From Gemmobacter megaterium (GTDB lineage: Bacteria > Pseudomonadota > Alphaproteobacteria > Rhodobacterales > Rhodobacteraceae): a DNA stretch of 64,000 bases. Below, one piece after another: positions 46,307 to 55,136 of this stretch. The position numbers were made by a program, and so were the translations under genes. The stretch covers positions 1 to 64,000 of the forward strand of contig NZ_FTOT01000007.1 in the NCBI RefSeq assembly GCF_900156815.1, given 5' to 3'. The stretch's first letter is position 1. Each line of letters opens with the position of its first letter. The notes beneath the pieces were generated by a model, which saw nothing but the letters and a program-made list of their open reading frames with translations, was not told the DNA's origin and ran no database searches.

Positions 46307-47099
46307 GTTCTACCGCGCGATTGCCCGCCAGAATGGTGATCGTCAAGCCGGACCGATCCAGCGCAACGGGCCTGCGGTCGGCCGAGAACAGCCGGGTCTC
46401 CGCCACCAGCAGCCCGCCATCCCGGCGCGTCTCGGCCTCTGCGACCCAGATCGCGGGATCCGAAGTTTCGATTACGACCACCTCATCGGGGCCAAGCCGC
46501 GGCATATCCAGCGTGGCGCGCAACGTCAGACCCTTGCGTGCCGGTTCGATCTCGCAGGTCGCGGACCGTAGCCCTGCGGACTTTGCGCTACCCGGCTGGG
46601 CCTTCAGCGCCGCACGTATCGCGGGATCTGCGACCCCCGAGGGCGTCAGCACACCCTCCAGCCGCACATTCGCCGGCACACAGATATCACGGCAAACACC
46701 CAGATCGACCGACGTTTCCAGCTTGACCGGCTGTCCCGGCACTTGGGGCACGATCTCTATCGGCAGGACCAGTTCGCGTGCATATCCGATCGTCTGCATC
46801 CCGTTGAAGTGGAACACCTGCGGAACCGGCCAGTGCAGGTGCACCGACTGGATGTTCTGCGAGCCCTCCCAATCGAAATCAGGCGGGATCCCCGCATCAC
46901 CGGGGCTGCGCCAATAGGTCTTCCACTCTGGCGCGAGTGTCAGCCGGAGCGCCGCCATATGGGTTCCCGACGACGTGCGCCACCCCGGCAACAACTCGGC
47001 CGACACTATGTCGCCAAGCGATTGCGCGGCAACGGATGCGGGGCCGGACAGGGCCATGGCGGCGGCAAGAGCAAGCGGTCGTGCAAGGGTTCTGAGCAT
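46143..47099 (-). CDS. Secreted DsbD N-terminal-domain-like (thiol) protein
   Basis: A 318-residue protein with signal peptide (PLALAAAMALSGPASVAAQS). The DsbD/DsbC-like domain is indicated by EWKTYWRSPGDAGIPPDFDWEGS, VVPLIL-type strands and the cysteine pair VCRDICVPA near residue 140. It likely takes part in periplasmic thiol redox as in cytochrome maturation. The last 54 residues (Pro/Ala/Ser-rich) lie antisense to the RND gene and have no homology-like pattern, so the stop has probably drifted past the original end. Confidence 0.78.
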   Translation of the reverse strand: MLRTLARPLALAAAMALSGPASVAAQSLGDIVSAELLPGWRTSSGTHMAALRLTLAPEWKTYWRSPGDAGIPPDFDWEGSQNIQSVHLHWPVPQVFHFNGMQTIGYARELVLPIEIVPQVPGQPVKLETSVDLGVCRDICVPANVRLEGVLTPSGVADPAIRAALKAQPGSAKSAGLRSATCEIEPARKGLTLRATLDMPRLGPDEVVVIETSDPAIWVAEAETRRDGGLLVAETRLFSADRRPVALDRSGLTITILAGNRAVELRGCPAPALPASTALQPRPLALQVPASPPETAGSPQGPGISQAVSAPAVSEARR

Positions 47100-47227
47100 G
47101 ACGTTGCTTTTCCTGCCTGCGCACGGCATTTCAAAGTCACAATCCGGCGATGCCTCTGCGAGGGTGGCTTGCGTGCAACGCTTTCACCAGCCACCCTTGC
47201 GCAACTGCCACGCAAAGGGAGAGCACC

Positions 47228-47782
47228 ATGGACCTCAGCGGCAAGTTCCTGATCGCCATGCCCGCGATGGGTGATCCGCGTTTCGAACGCAGCGTGGTGC
47301 TGATCTGTAGCCATACAGAAGAGGGATCGATGGGGTTGATCGTCAACAAGCCCATGCCAGACCTGAATTTTTCACGCCTTCTCGATCAGATAGGGATTGC
47401 GCATGGCGATGCTGTGCCCAGCGTCCCGATCCAGTATGGCGGGCCGGTAGAACCCGGACGGGGCTTTGTGCTGCATGGCGACAGCTGGATCTCTGCCACC
47501 GGCACAATGCAGTTGGCGGACGGCATGGCCATGACCGCCACGCAAGATGTGCTGGAGGCTTTGGCCACCGGCGTTGGCCCGGCCAGGGCCTTTCTGGCAC
47601 TTGGCTATGCAGGCTGGGGGCCAGGGCAGCTCGAATCAGAGATTCTGCGCAATGACTGGCTGACAGCCGATGCCGCCCCGGATCTGATTTTTGACGCCGA
47701 CCAGGCCGGTAAATGGGCCGCCGCGCTCGCCACGCTCCGTATCGACCCGCTGACACTGTCCTCAACGGCCGGGCGGGCATGA
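47228..47782 (+). CDS. YqgE/AlgH family (UPF0301) protein
   Basis: A 184-residue UPF0301 protein. The FLIAMPAMGDPRFERSVVLICSHTEEGSMGLIVNKPM N-terminus, split here by family landmarks GDPRFERSV and GSMGLIVN, and LGYAGWGPGQLE near residue 140 are diagnostic. Function is unproven, although AlgH was once linked to transcription in Pseudomonas. GGGAGAG precedes the ATG. Convergent with the aldehyde dehydrogenase gene, with 15 bases between stops. Confidence 0.95.
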   Translation: MDLSGKFLIAMPAMGDPRFERSVVLICSHTEEGSMGLIVNKPMPDLNFSRLLDQIGIAHGDAVPSVPIQYGGPVEPGRGFVLHGDSWISATGTMQLADGMAMTATQDVLEALATGVGPARAFLALGYAGWGPGQLESEILRNDWLTADAAPDLIFDADQAGKWAAALATLRIDPLTLSSTAGRA

Positions 47783-47797
47783 GCCTGCTGGCGCGGT

Positions 47798-49198
47798 TCA
47801 GCCCAGCATCCGCCGCGCCAGCCGCGCCAACCCTTTCACCCTTGCGGTATAGGGCGGAAAGATCATCGTCAGCCCGGAAAAGCGGTTGGCAAGAATCGCC
47901 CGCTCATGGCTGAAGGCACGAAAGCCGAACTCCCCATGCGCCGCCCCGATGCCAGAGGTGTTGACCCCGCCAAACGGCAAACCGTGATGGGTATAGTGCA
48001 AGAGCGTCAGGTTCACCCCCACCCCTCCCGAACTGGTCGCCGCGATGATCCGGTCTGAAAAGGCGCTGTCCTTGTCGAAGACATACAAGGCCAGCGGCTT
48101 TGGGCGTTCGTTGATGCGGGCGATCACGCGATCCAGATCGGCATAGGGAATGACCGGCAGCACAGGGCCAAAGATCTCTTCCTGATCCAGCCGCATCTCT
48201 GGGGTGATGGCCTCGACCAGCGTCGGCGGCATGTACCGGCCTTCGCCCTCGCCGCCCAGTACGATCTGCGCGCCCCTGGCCTGTGCATCCGCCAGCAATC
48301 CGCGCAGCCGCCCGGCATGGCGGTCGTTGACGATATGCGACAGATGCGGCGATGGGCCCTGACCGTAGGCCTTGGCAATCCTGGCGCGAAGGGCGTCCAG
48401 GAACGCCTCGCGCACGTCCTCGTGCACATAGACATGATCCGGCGCGATGCAGGTCTGCCCGGCATTGGCAAACTTGCCAAAGGCGATCCAGGCAGCGGCC
48501 TGTCTGACATCGGCCCCAGGCCCCACCACGGTCGGCGACTTGCCCCCCAGTTCCAGCGTGACGGAACTCAGGTTCCGCGCCGCTGCCGCCATCACGATCT
48601 TGCCCACCTCGGGACTGCCGGTAAAGAAGATGTGATCGAATGGCAGCGCGAGCAACGCCTGCGACGCTTCGATCCCCCCTTCGATCACCGTCACCAGATC
48701 GGGGGTGAACGCCTCCGACACGATAGAGGCGATCAACCCCGATGTCGCAGGCGTCAGTTCCGACGGTTTCACAATCGCACTGTTGCCCGCCGCCAGACAC
48801 GATACCAACGGCCCCAATGCCAGAGTCAGCGGGTAGTTCCACGGCGCAATGATCAGGCAGACCCCCCGTGGCTCCGGCCGGATCCGCGCAGCGGTACCAA
48901 AGGTCGCCAGCGTCGGCCTCACCCGCCGGGGCCGCATCCAACGCCCCAGCTTGCGCAAGGCCAGCGCAATGTCCTGCCGGACCGGCAGGATCTCTGTCAG
49001 CAGGGTCTCGGTTTCCGGCTTGCCGAAATCCGCCGCCAGCGCCGCGATGATCTCTGGCTCGCGCCGCGTCAGCACGTCGCGCAGGCGGACAAGCGCGGCC
49101 CTGCGCTCGGCCAGACCAAAAGCGGTGCGGCGCGCAACAGTTCCGGCGGATTGTGCGGCAAAGGCCGCAGCAATGCTGTCTGGTGTCTGGTCGGTCAT
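47798..49198 (-). CDS. Class 3-like aldehyde dehydrogenase family protein (coniferyl aldehyde-type)
   Basis: A 466-residue NAD(P)-dependent aldehyde dehydrogenase. The motifs IIAPWNYPLTLAL, FTGSPEVGK, LELGGKSP (general-base Glu) and ANAGQTCIAPD (catalytic Cys near residue 260) are all present. A hydrophobic, basic C-terminal tail (FPPYTARVKGLARLARRMLG) is typical of ALDH3/CalB-like enzymes that act on aromatic or long-chain aldehydes. The start was set at MTDQTP. Divergent from the M29 peptidase gene. Confidence 0.92.
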   Translation of the reverse strand: MTDQTPDSIAAAFAAQSAGTVARRTAFGLAERRAALVRLRDVLTRREPEIIAALAADFGKPETETLLTEILPVRQDIALALRKLGRWMRPRRVRPTLATFGTAARIRPEPRGVCLIIAPWNYPLTLALGPLVSCLAAGNSAIVKPSELTPATSGLIASIVSEAFTPDLVTVIEGGIEASQALLALPFDHIFFTGSPEVGKIVMAAAARNLSSVTLELGGKSPTVVGPGADVRQAAAWIAFGKFANAGQTCIAPDHVYVHEDVREAFLDALRARIAKAYGQGPSPHLSHIVNDRHAGRLRGLLADAQARGAQIVLGGEGEGRYMPPTLVEAITPEMRLDQEEIFGPVLPVIPYADLDRVIARINERPKPLALYVFDKDSAFSDRIIAATSSGGVGVNLTLLHYTHHGLPFGGVNTSGIGAAHGEFGFRAFSHERAILANRFSGLTMIFPPYTARVKGLARLARRMLG

Positions 49199-49309
49199 GC
49201 TGTCCCTCTCGCCCCGATCCTGCCCCGGCCACCGCCCTTTGACCAGAGCGGCTTGCAAGCCTGGCCCAAGATCGCCAGTCTGTGATGAAATCTGACGCAA
49301 AGGCCCAGC

Positions 49310-50557
49310 ATGTCCCCGACCAAATCCGCTATCCTAGATCCCAAACGCCTTGATCGACTGGCCCGCGTGGCCGTGAAGGTCGGGCTGAACCTGCAACCAG
49401 GGCAGGATCTTGTGCTGACCGCCCCCATCGCCGCAGCGCCCCTCGTGCGCCGGATCGCAGCCCAAGCCTACAAGGCCGGCGCCGGACTTGTCACGCCGAT
49501 CTACGCGGACGAAGGTGTCACCATGGCCCGCTATCGCCACGCGCGGGACCGCAGCTTCGACCGGGCTCCCGACTGGCTCTACAAGGGCATGGCCGATGCC
49601 TATGGCGCCAATGCGGCGCGGCTGGCCGTGGTGGGCGACAATCCCATGCTGCTGGCCGACCAGGATCCGGCCAAGGTTGCCCGCGCCAGCCGCGCCAATG
49701 CCATGGCCTATCGACCGGCACTGGAAAAGATCTCGGGCTTCGACATCAACTGGACCCTGCTGGCCTGGCCCGGCGCCGCCTGGGCGCAACTGGTCTTTCC
49801 CGAACTGGACAAGAACACCGCGCAAAAACGGCTGGCCGATGCCATCTTCGCAGCCAGCCGGATCGACGGCGAGGATCCGGTCGCGGATTGGGCGGCCCAT
49901 TCGGCCCGTCTGGCCGAACGCTCCGGCTGGCTGAACGGGCACCGCTTCGCCGCGCTGCATTTCTCCGGCCCCGGCACCGACCTGACCGTCGGGCTTGCCG
50001 ACGGCCATGAATGGCACGGCGGCGCCTCCACGGCCAGGAACGGCATTTCCTGCAACCCCAACATCCCCACGGAAGAGGTGTTCACAACCCCGCACGCCCT
50101 GCGCGTCGAGGGTCATGTCGCAGCAACCAAACCCCTGTCGCATCAGGGCAGCCTCATCGACGGCATCCGCGTGCGCTTCGAGGCGGGACGCATCACCGAA
50201 GCCCATGCCAGCAAGGGCCAGGATGTGCTTCAAAAACTGATCGACAGCGATGACGGCGCGCGGCGACTTGGAGAAGTGGCCCTGGTGCCCCATTCCTCGC
50301 CGATCTCGCAATCCGGGCTTCTGTTCTACAACACCCTGTTCGACGAGAATGCCGCCAGCCACATCGCCCTTGGTCAATGCTATTCCAAGTGCTTCGCCGG
50401 TGGTGCGGATCTCAGCCCCGAACAGATCGCGGCGCAAGGGGGCAACAGCTCGATCATCCATGTGGACTGGATGATCGGCTCGGGCCATGTCGATGTCGAC
50501 GGGATCACGGCCGATGGCACCCGCACCCCCGTGATGCGCAAGGGCGAATGGGCCTGA
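49310..50557 (+). CDS. M29 family aminopeptidase
   Basis: A 415-residue metallopeptidase of the thermophilic aminopeptidase (M29/AmpS) family. LARVAVKVGLNLQPGQDLVLTAPI, DLTVGLADGHEWHGG, FTTPHALRVEGHVAATKPL and the metal-binding HASKG...EVALV and YNTLFDENAASHIALG segments are visible. GGNSSIIHVDWMIGSG is typical of the C-terminus. It cleaves N-terminal residues from peptides. It is followed by a repetitive palindrome and a Tm-1-like gene. Confidence 0.93.
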   Translation: MSPTKSAILDPKRLDRLARVAVKVGLNLQPGQDLVLTAPIAAAPLVRRIAAQAYKAGAGLVTPIYADEGVTMARYRHARDRSFDRAPDWLYKGMADAYGANAARLAVVGDNPMLLADQDPAKVARASRANAMAYRPALEKISGFDINWTLLAWPGAAWAQLVFPELDKNTAQKRLADAIFAASRIDGEDPVADWAAHSARLAERSGWLNGHRFAALHFSGPGTDLTVGLADGHEWHGGASTARNGISCNPNIPTEEVFTTPHALRVEGHVAATKPLSHQGSLIDGIRVRFEAGRITEAHASKGQDVLQKLIDSDDGARRLGEVALVPHSSPISQSGLLFYNTLFDENAASHIALGQCYSKCFAGGADLSPEQIAAQGGNSSIIHVDWMIGSGHVDVDGITADGTRTPVMRKGEWA

Positions 50558-50570
50558 AGGGTCTTCCGCC

Positions 50571-50623
50571 TTTTCATCTTGCTGCAAATACCCCGCGGGG
50601 GTCCGGGGGCGCGAAGCCCCCGG
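50571..50623 (+). repeat. REP-like intergenic palindromic element
   Basis: A compact element with CCCCGCGGGG (50591-50600) and a second hairpin CCGGGGGC-GCGAA-GCCCCCGG (50603-50623), preceded by a T-rich lead (CTTTTCATCTTGCTGC). I know closely similar sequences as dispersed intergenic palindromes in Rhodobacteraceae genomes. It starts 13 bases after the aminopeptidase stop and can act as a terminator or mRNA stabiliser. Confidence 0.6.
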
Positions 50624-50653
50624 CGCCGGCCGCCCCAGCAGAACGGAGACCAG

Positions 50654-51892
50654 ATGGACAAGCGGATTCTGATCGTCGGCACCTATGACACCAAGTCTGA
50701 CGAGTTGTCCTATATCGCAGACGTGATCCGGGCACAGGGCGGCGTGGCGCTCTCGATGGATGTGTCCGTTCTGGGTCAGGCGCCGCATCCCACCGACTGG
50801 TCCAAGCACGATGTGGCCCTGGCAGGCGGGGGCACCATCGCGCAGGCAATCGCCTCCGGGGACGAGAATTTTGCGATGCAGCTCATGGCAAGGGGCGCGG
50901 CACTGCTGGGCAGCCGCCTTCATGCCGAGGGGCGGTTCGACGGCGTTCTGGTGCTGGGCGGTTCGATGGGAACGGATCTCGCACTCGATCTATGCGCGGC
51001 GCTGCCGGTGGGGGTGCCGAAATATATCGTCTCGACGGTCAGCTTTTCCCCGATGATCCCGCCGGAACGGCTGGCGGCGGATGTGCAGATGATCCTGTGG
51101 GCCGGTGGGCTGTATGGCCTCAACCCGATCTGCAAGGCATCGCTGTCGCAGGCCGCAGGGGCCGTGCTTGGCGCCGCCCGCGCGGTCGAGCCACCACAGA
51201 GCCGCCGCCCGATGATCGGCATGACCAGCTTTGGCAAGACGGTGCTGCGCTACATGGTCACGCTGAAGCCGGAACTGGAACGGCGCGGCTACGATCTGGC
51301 CGTGTTCCATGCCACCGGCATGGGCGGTCGGGCGTTCGAGACTCTCGCCGAACAGGGCGCCTTTGTCGCGGTGATGGATTTCGCGCCTCAAGAGGTGTCG
51401 AACCACCTGTTCGGCTCTGCCATCAGCGCGGGCCCGAACCGGATGATCAGCGCAGGCCGCGCGGGCGTGCCACAGATGGTTGCGCCCGGCTGCTATGATC
51501 TGGTCGATGTCGTCGGCTGGCACCCGGCCCCCGAAGCCTTCCGGGATGCGCCTAGCCATGCGCACAACCGCCTGCTGTCGTCCTTCGTGCTGAATGCGGA
51601 CCAACGCCGTCAGGTCGCGCGCGAAATTGCCGCCAAGCTGGCGCAGGCCGCCGCGCCCGTCACCATCTTCCTACCCGAGCACGGCTGCAATGAATGGGAT
51701 CGCGCCGCGGGGCCGCTTTCCGACCCCGAGGCGCTGGCGGCCTTCTGCGACGAGATGCGGGCCGTGACCCCGCCTAACGCCAGGTTGATCTCGCTTGACG
51801 CCCATATCAACGACGACGCCTTTGCCGCCGCCGTTCTGGCGCAGTTCGACCAATGGGTCGCCAGCGGGGTGGTTCCACCGGGCCACCGCTGA
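50654..51892 (+). CDS. Tm-1-like ATP-binding domain protein (UPF0261)
   Basis: A 412-residue UPF0261/Tm-1 N-terminal domain protein. IVGTYDTKSDEL, GGSMGTDLALDLCAALPVG, the YIVSTVSFSP and GMTSFGKTVLRYM segments, HATGMGGRAFE and the C-terminal LPEHGCNEWDR match the family. Tm-1-like proteins bind ATP; plant Tm-1 binds viral replicase, but the bacterial enzyme activity is unknown. GGAGACCAG precedes the ATG. It stands alone on the plus strand facing the aldolase gene. Confidence 0.93.
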   Translation: MDKRILIVGTYDTKSDELSYIADVIRAQGGVALSMDVSVLGQAPHPTDWSKHDVALAGGGTIAQAIASGDENFAMQLMARGAALLGSRLHAEGRFDGVLVLGGSMGTDLALDLCAALPVGVPKYIVSTVSFSPMIPPERLAADVQMILWAGGLYGLNPICKASLSQAAGAVLGAARAVEPPQSRRPMIGMTSFGKTVLRYMVTLKPELERRGYDLAVFHATGMGGRAFETLAEQGAFVAVMDFAPQEVSNHLFGSAISAGPNRMISAGRAGVPQMVAPGCYDLVDVVGWHPAPEAFRDAPSHAHNRLLSSFVLNADQRRQVAREIAAKLAQAAAPVTIFLPEHGCNEWDRAAGPLSDPEALAAFCDEMRAVTPPNARLISLDAHINDDAFAAAVLAQFDQWVASGVVPPGHR

Positions 51893-51928
51893 CGCATCCC
51901 ACCTGATGGTCGCTCTGGCCGCACAGGC

Positions 51929-52675
51929 TCAGGCGAATGCGGCGTTGAACCCGGCCACGAGGATCGTTGCATCCGACCCCACGATCCCGAGGGCGATCCG
52001 GCGCTTGTGCGCGGCCAGTCCGTCGAGCGTCATGGCAAAGATGCCTGCCGGTCGATCTGCAGCGGCGCAGGCGGCAAGAATGGTGTCAACCGCTTCGGCC
52101 ACCGTTGTGCTGCGGCCCGACACCTCCAGACCCACGCCCAGATCCCCCGGCCCGATGAACAGCAGATCCACTCCGGGCACTGCCGCGATCTCGGACACGC
52201 GATCCAGCGCCTCGACCGTCTCGATCTGCAAGGCCACGACGGTTTCGGCCCGAGCGCGCGCCATCGCCTCGGGGATCGCCCGGCCATAGCCCGATGCCCG
52301 CCCCGGACCGGCCCCACGCGACCCATGCGGCGGGTAGCGCGCGGCATCCACCGCGCGGCGCGCTTCGTCGGCTGTGTTCACGCGCGGAACAAGCACACCC
52401 TCGGCGCCCCAATCCAGGGCTTGCCCGATGGCGGCCGGGTCAATCCCCGGCACCCGCACCAGCGTGGACACCCGGTGAACGGCCGCCGCCCGCACCATGT
52501 TTTCCGCCGATTCCGGCGATACGGCCCCATGTTCCATGTCGATGCAGACGAAATCGGGAAATGACCCGCAGGCAATTTCCGTCACCACGGGCGAGGGTAC
52601 CGCAAGGAATGGTCCACGCAGCACGGGCAAGTGACCGTGATGGGCGGCGGAAATCCGATGGCGCAGGGAAATCAT
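51929..52675 (-). CDS. HpcH/HpaI family aldolase
   Basis: A 248-residue class II pyruvate aldolase-type TIM barrel. FVCIDMEHGAVS, the LVRVPGIDPAAIGQALDWGAEGVLVPRV block, and LQIETVEAL...VDLLFIGPGDLG carry the Glu/Asp metal ligands and the Arg that binds pyruvate. It splits hydroxy-keto acids into pyruvate or a similar keto acid and an aldehyde. Its ATG overlaps the stop of the FAD oxidase by 4 bases. It is the last gene of the catabolic operon. Confidence 0.93.
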   Translation of the reverse strand: MISLRHRISAAHHGHLPVLRGPFLAVPSPVVTEIACGSFPDFVCIDMEHGAVSPESAENMVRAAAVHRVSTLVRVPGIDPAAIGQALDWGAEGVLVPRVNTADEARRAVDAARYPPHGSRGAGPGRASGYGRAIPEAMARARAETVVALQIETVEALDRVSEIAAVPGVDLLFIGPGDLGVGLEVSGRSTTVAEAVDTILAACAAADRPAGIFAMTLDGLAAHKRRIALGIVGSDATILVAGFNAAFA

Positions 52676-54051
52676 GCAAAAGCCTTGCCGGGGTTGAGAA
52701 TGCCGCGCGGATCCAGCGCAGCCTTGACGGCACGCATCGCGGCCAGTTCTTCGGGCGACCGGCTGTAGCCGATCACGTCACGCTTGATCAGGCCGATCCC
52801 GTGTTCCGCCGATACCGTACCCGCATAGTCGCGGGTCAGGCCATAGACGAGCGCCTTGATCTCTTTCGTGGGTTGCGCGCTACCGGCAGAGGGCACGTTG
52901 ACGACAAGATGCAGGTTGCTGTCGCCCATATGACCATAGCTCAGCGCCTGCGCATCGGGCCAGCGTGCCTTGATCGCGGTCTCCAGCGTTGCCACGGCCT
53001 CGGCCATGCGGTCCAGCGGAATGCCGATATCAAAGGGCGTCAGCTTGCCGATGATCCGCGGGTATTCCGAGACGGATTCCCGCACGGCCCACAGGGCACG
53101 CTCCTCGCGCAGGTTTCCGGCGATCACAGCATCCTCGACGAGACCGGCCTCCATGGCATCCGCGAGACAAAGCTCCAATCGTTCGCGCATGGTGGGATCA
53201 AAGCCGCCCGTCTCGATCACGATATAGACTCCATGCGACCCGGCCAGCGGATGGGCCGCGCCGATTCCGGCGCGCATGATGTCGTAAAAGCTGGGCCACA
53301 TCACCTCGAAGGAAATCAGCGCCGGTCCCAGCGCCTTGCGCGCCTGCGCCAGCAGCGCCAGCATCGCAACCGAATCTGCAACACCGACAAAGGCAGTCGC
53401 GCCATGGGTCGGACGCGGTTGCAAACGGAATACGGCCTGCGTGACCACGCCCATGGTGCCCTCGGTCCCGATGAACATCTGCTTGAGGTCAAGACCGACA
53501 TTGTTCTTCAGCAGCCGGTTCATCGCGGGCAGAACCGTTCCATCGGCCAGCACCGCCTCGACCCCCAGAACGTGATCCCGAGCCATCCCATAGCGCAACA
53601 CCTGATTGCCGCCCGCATTTGTGGAAATCACCCCACCCAGCGTGCAACTGCCCCGCGCGCCCAGATCGACGGCCAACATCATGCCCTGATCCGCCGCCGC
53701 TTGCTGGGCCACCTGCAACACGCAGCCGGCCTCGGCGGTCAGGGTGGCCTGCGCCACATCGACCGACAGCACGCGGTTCATGCGTTCCAGTGACAACGCG
53801 ACCCCGCGTTCCAGCGGATGCGCGCCGCCGCACAGGCCCGACAGCCCGCCCTGCGTGACCAGCGGTGTCGCGGACTCGTGGCAGATGCGCAGCGCGGCCG
53901 ATACATCCGCCGTGGTGCGCGGTCGCACCAGCGCCAACGGCATCACAGCGGGCAGACCCGACCAATCGGCGCGGTTGCGCTCGGGGATCCGGTCGCCGAT
54001 GGTTACGACATCGGGCCCCAGCGCCTCCAGCAGGCATTCGGCAACGGTCAT
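52672..54051 (-). CDS. FAD-linked oxidase (GlcD / D-2-hydroxyacid dehydrogenase family)
   Basis: A 459-residue VAO-fold flavoenzyme. The FAD-binding part shows ALVRPRTTADVSAALRICH, LVTQGGLSGLCGGA and GGVISTNAGGNQVLRYGMARD. The C-terminal part has HMGDSNLHL and the EHGIG motif, which carry substrate-binding and metal His residues. It oxidises a 2-hydroxy acid to a 2-oxo acid. The start overlaps the flavin monooxygenase stop by 4 bases. In this operon it would feed or drain the aldolase. Confidence 0.93.
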   Translation of the reverse strand: MTVAECLLEALGPDVVTIGDRIPERNRADWSGLPAVMPLALVRPRTTADVSAALRICHESATPLVTQGGLSGLCGGAHPLERGVALSLERMNRVLSVDVAQATLTAEAGCVLQVAQQAAADQGMMLAVDLGARGSCTLGGVISTNAGGNQVLRYGMARDHVLGVEAVLADGTVLPAMNRLLKNNVGLDLKQMFIGTEGTMGVVTQAVFRLQPRPTHGATAFVGVADSVAMLALLAQARKALGPALISFEVMWPSFYDIMRAGIGAAHPLAGSHGVYIVIETGGFDPTMRERLELCLADAMEAGLVEDAVIAGNLREERALWAVRESVSEYPRIIGKLTPFDIGIPLDRMAEAVATLETAIKARWPDAQALSYGHMGDSNLHLVVNVPSAGSAQPTKEIKALVYGLTRDYAGTVSAEHGIGLIKRDVIGYSRSPEELAAMRAVKAALDPRGILNPGKAFA

Positions 54052-55136
54052 TCGCGCAGCTCCGCTTTTTGCAGCAATGGCAGGACGCCATCGCAAAAGA
54101 ATGGCAGTTCCTCGGCAAAGTTCACGAAACTGACCGTGGTGCCGGCGAACCCGGCCCGCGACATCTCGACCATCTGCGCGGCGATATCGTCCGGTGTGCC
54201 GATCAATGGGTAGGTGCCCGCGCCACCCGCAAACCACTTGCGATGCAGACGATAGGTGTCGGGATCGTGGTTGGAGGCATTTGCCGCCTGCTTTCCCATC
54301 ATGTAGTCGATGGCCGCAGTGTCGGCCATGGTGACAGCATAGTGGTCATAGTAGTCTTCGGCCTCGGCACGGCTGGGACGGCAGACGACATGCGTCGTCG
54401 TATAGACCCCCACAGCGCGGCCCGTTTCGGCAGACCGCTGTGCGACATCCTCGATGGTCGCGCGACCCGCCTCGATGCTTTTGAAGGTGGTGAACAGGAA
54501 ATCGGCATGTTTCGCCGCAAAGTCGCGGCCAGCGGGCGAGAAGGCGGCGTTCAGCACCGGCGGGCGGGCGCCTCGTACCGGCCTTGGCAATATTGCGGCG
54601 CCAGTCAGCGAATAGTATTTGCCTGCATGGTCAAAGGGGCTGGATTCCGTATACAGCCGCGAAATGACGTCGATCCATTCCGCTGCCTGTTCATAGGGTG
54701 CGTCCACACGCTCCAGCCCGAACATGGCAAATTCATCCGGGTTCCATCCGGCGACGATGTTCAGCCCCGCCCGCCCATTCGACGCATGGTCGACTGTCGC
54801 CCATGCCTTGGCGGCAAAGACAGGGTGCACCATCGGGACATGCACGGTCGAGAACAGACCGATACGTTCTGTCACACCGGCCAAGGCCGCGGCGAAGGTG
54901 AAGGTCTCGTAAGAGTGCTGGCGGCTGTTCATTTCGCCGCCGAAGCCTTTCCATCGCGCGATGGGCAGGAAGAACTCGATCCCGGCCCGATCAGCGATTT
55001 GCGCGGCCCTGACCACGTCAGGCCAACTGGCGGTCCATCGCTCCGGCACCTTGGTAACGGTCAGGCCGCCATCGGCATTGGCCGAAAATACGCCCAGTTT
55101 GAACCTGTTGGGCCCATGCATGGGATGCGGGATCAT
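54048..55136 (-). CDS. LLM-class flavin-dependent monooxygenase, RutA-like
   Basis: A 362-residue bacterial luciferase-like monooxygenase. FKLGVFSANADGGL at the start, ARWKGFGGEMNSRQHSYETF and the VDHASNGRAGLNIVAGWNPDEF block are closest to RutA and DszA-like enzymes that use reduced FMN and oxygen to open rings or insert oxygen. No flavin reductase is adjacent. The start overlaps the GntR stop by 4 bases. The substrate is not one I can name; RutA itself acts on uracil. Confidence 0.9.
   Translation of the reverse strand: MIPHPMHGPNRFKLGVFSANADGGLTVTKVPERWTASWPDVVRAAQIADRAGIEFFLPIARWKGFGGEMNSRQHSYETFTFAAALAGVTERIGLFSTVHVPMVHPVFAAKAWATVDHASNGRAGLNIVAGWNPDEFAMFGLERVDAPYEQAAEWIDVISRLYTESSPFDHAGKYYSLTGAAILPRPVRGARPPVLNAAFSPAGRDFAAKHADFLFTTFKSIEAGRATIEDVAQRSAETGRAVGVYTTTHVVCRPSRAEAEDYYDHYAVTMADTAAIDYMMGKQAANASNHDPDTYRLHRKWFAGGAGTYPLIGTPDDIAAQMVEMSRAGFAGTTVSFVNFAEELPFFCDGVLPLLQKAELRE

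Noticed and set aside
54647-54656. CCGTATACAG, one mismatch from the GntR-type palindrome
   Set aside because: It lies inside the monooxygenase coding sequence (codons for Leu-Tyr-Thr) with no promoter-like context; probably chance.
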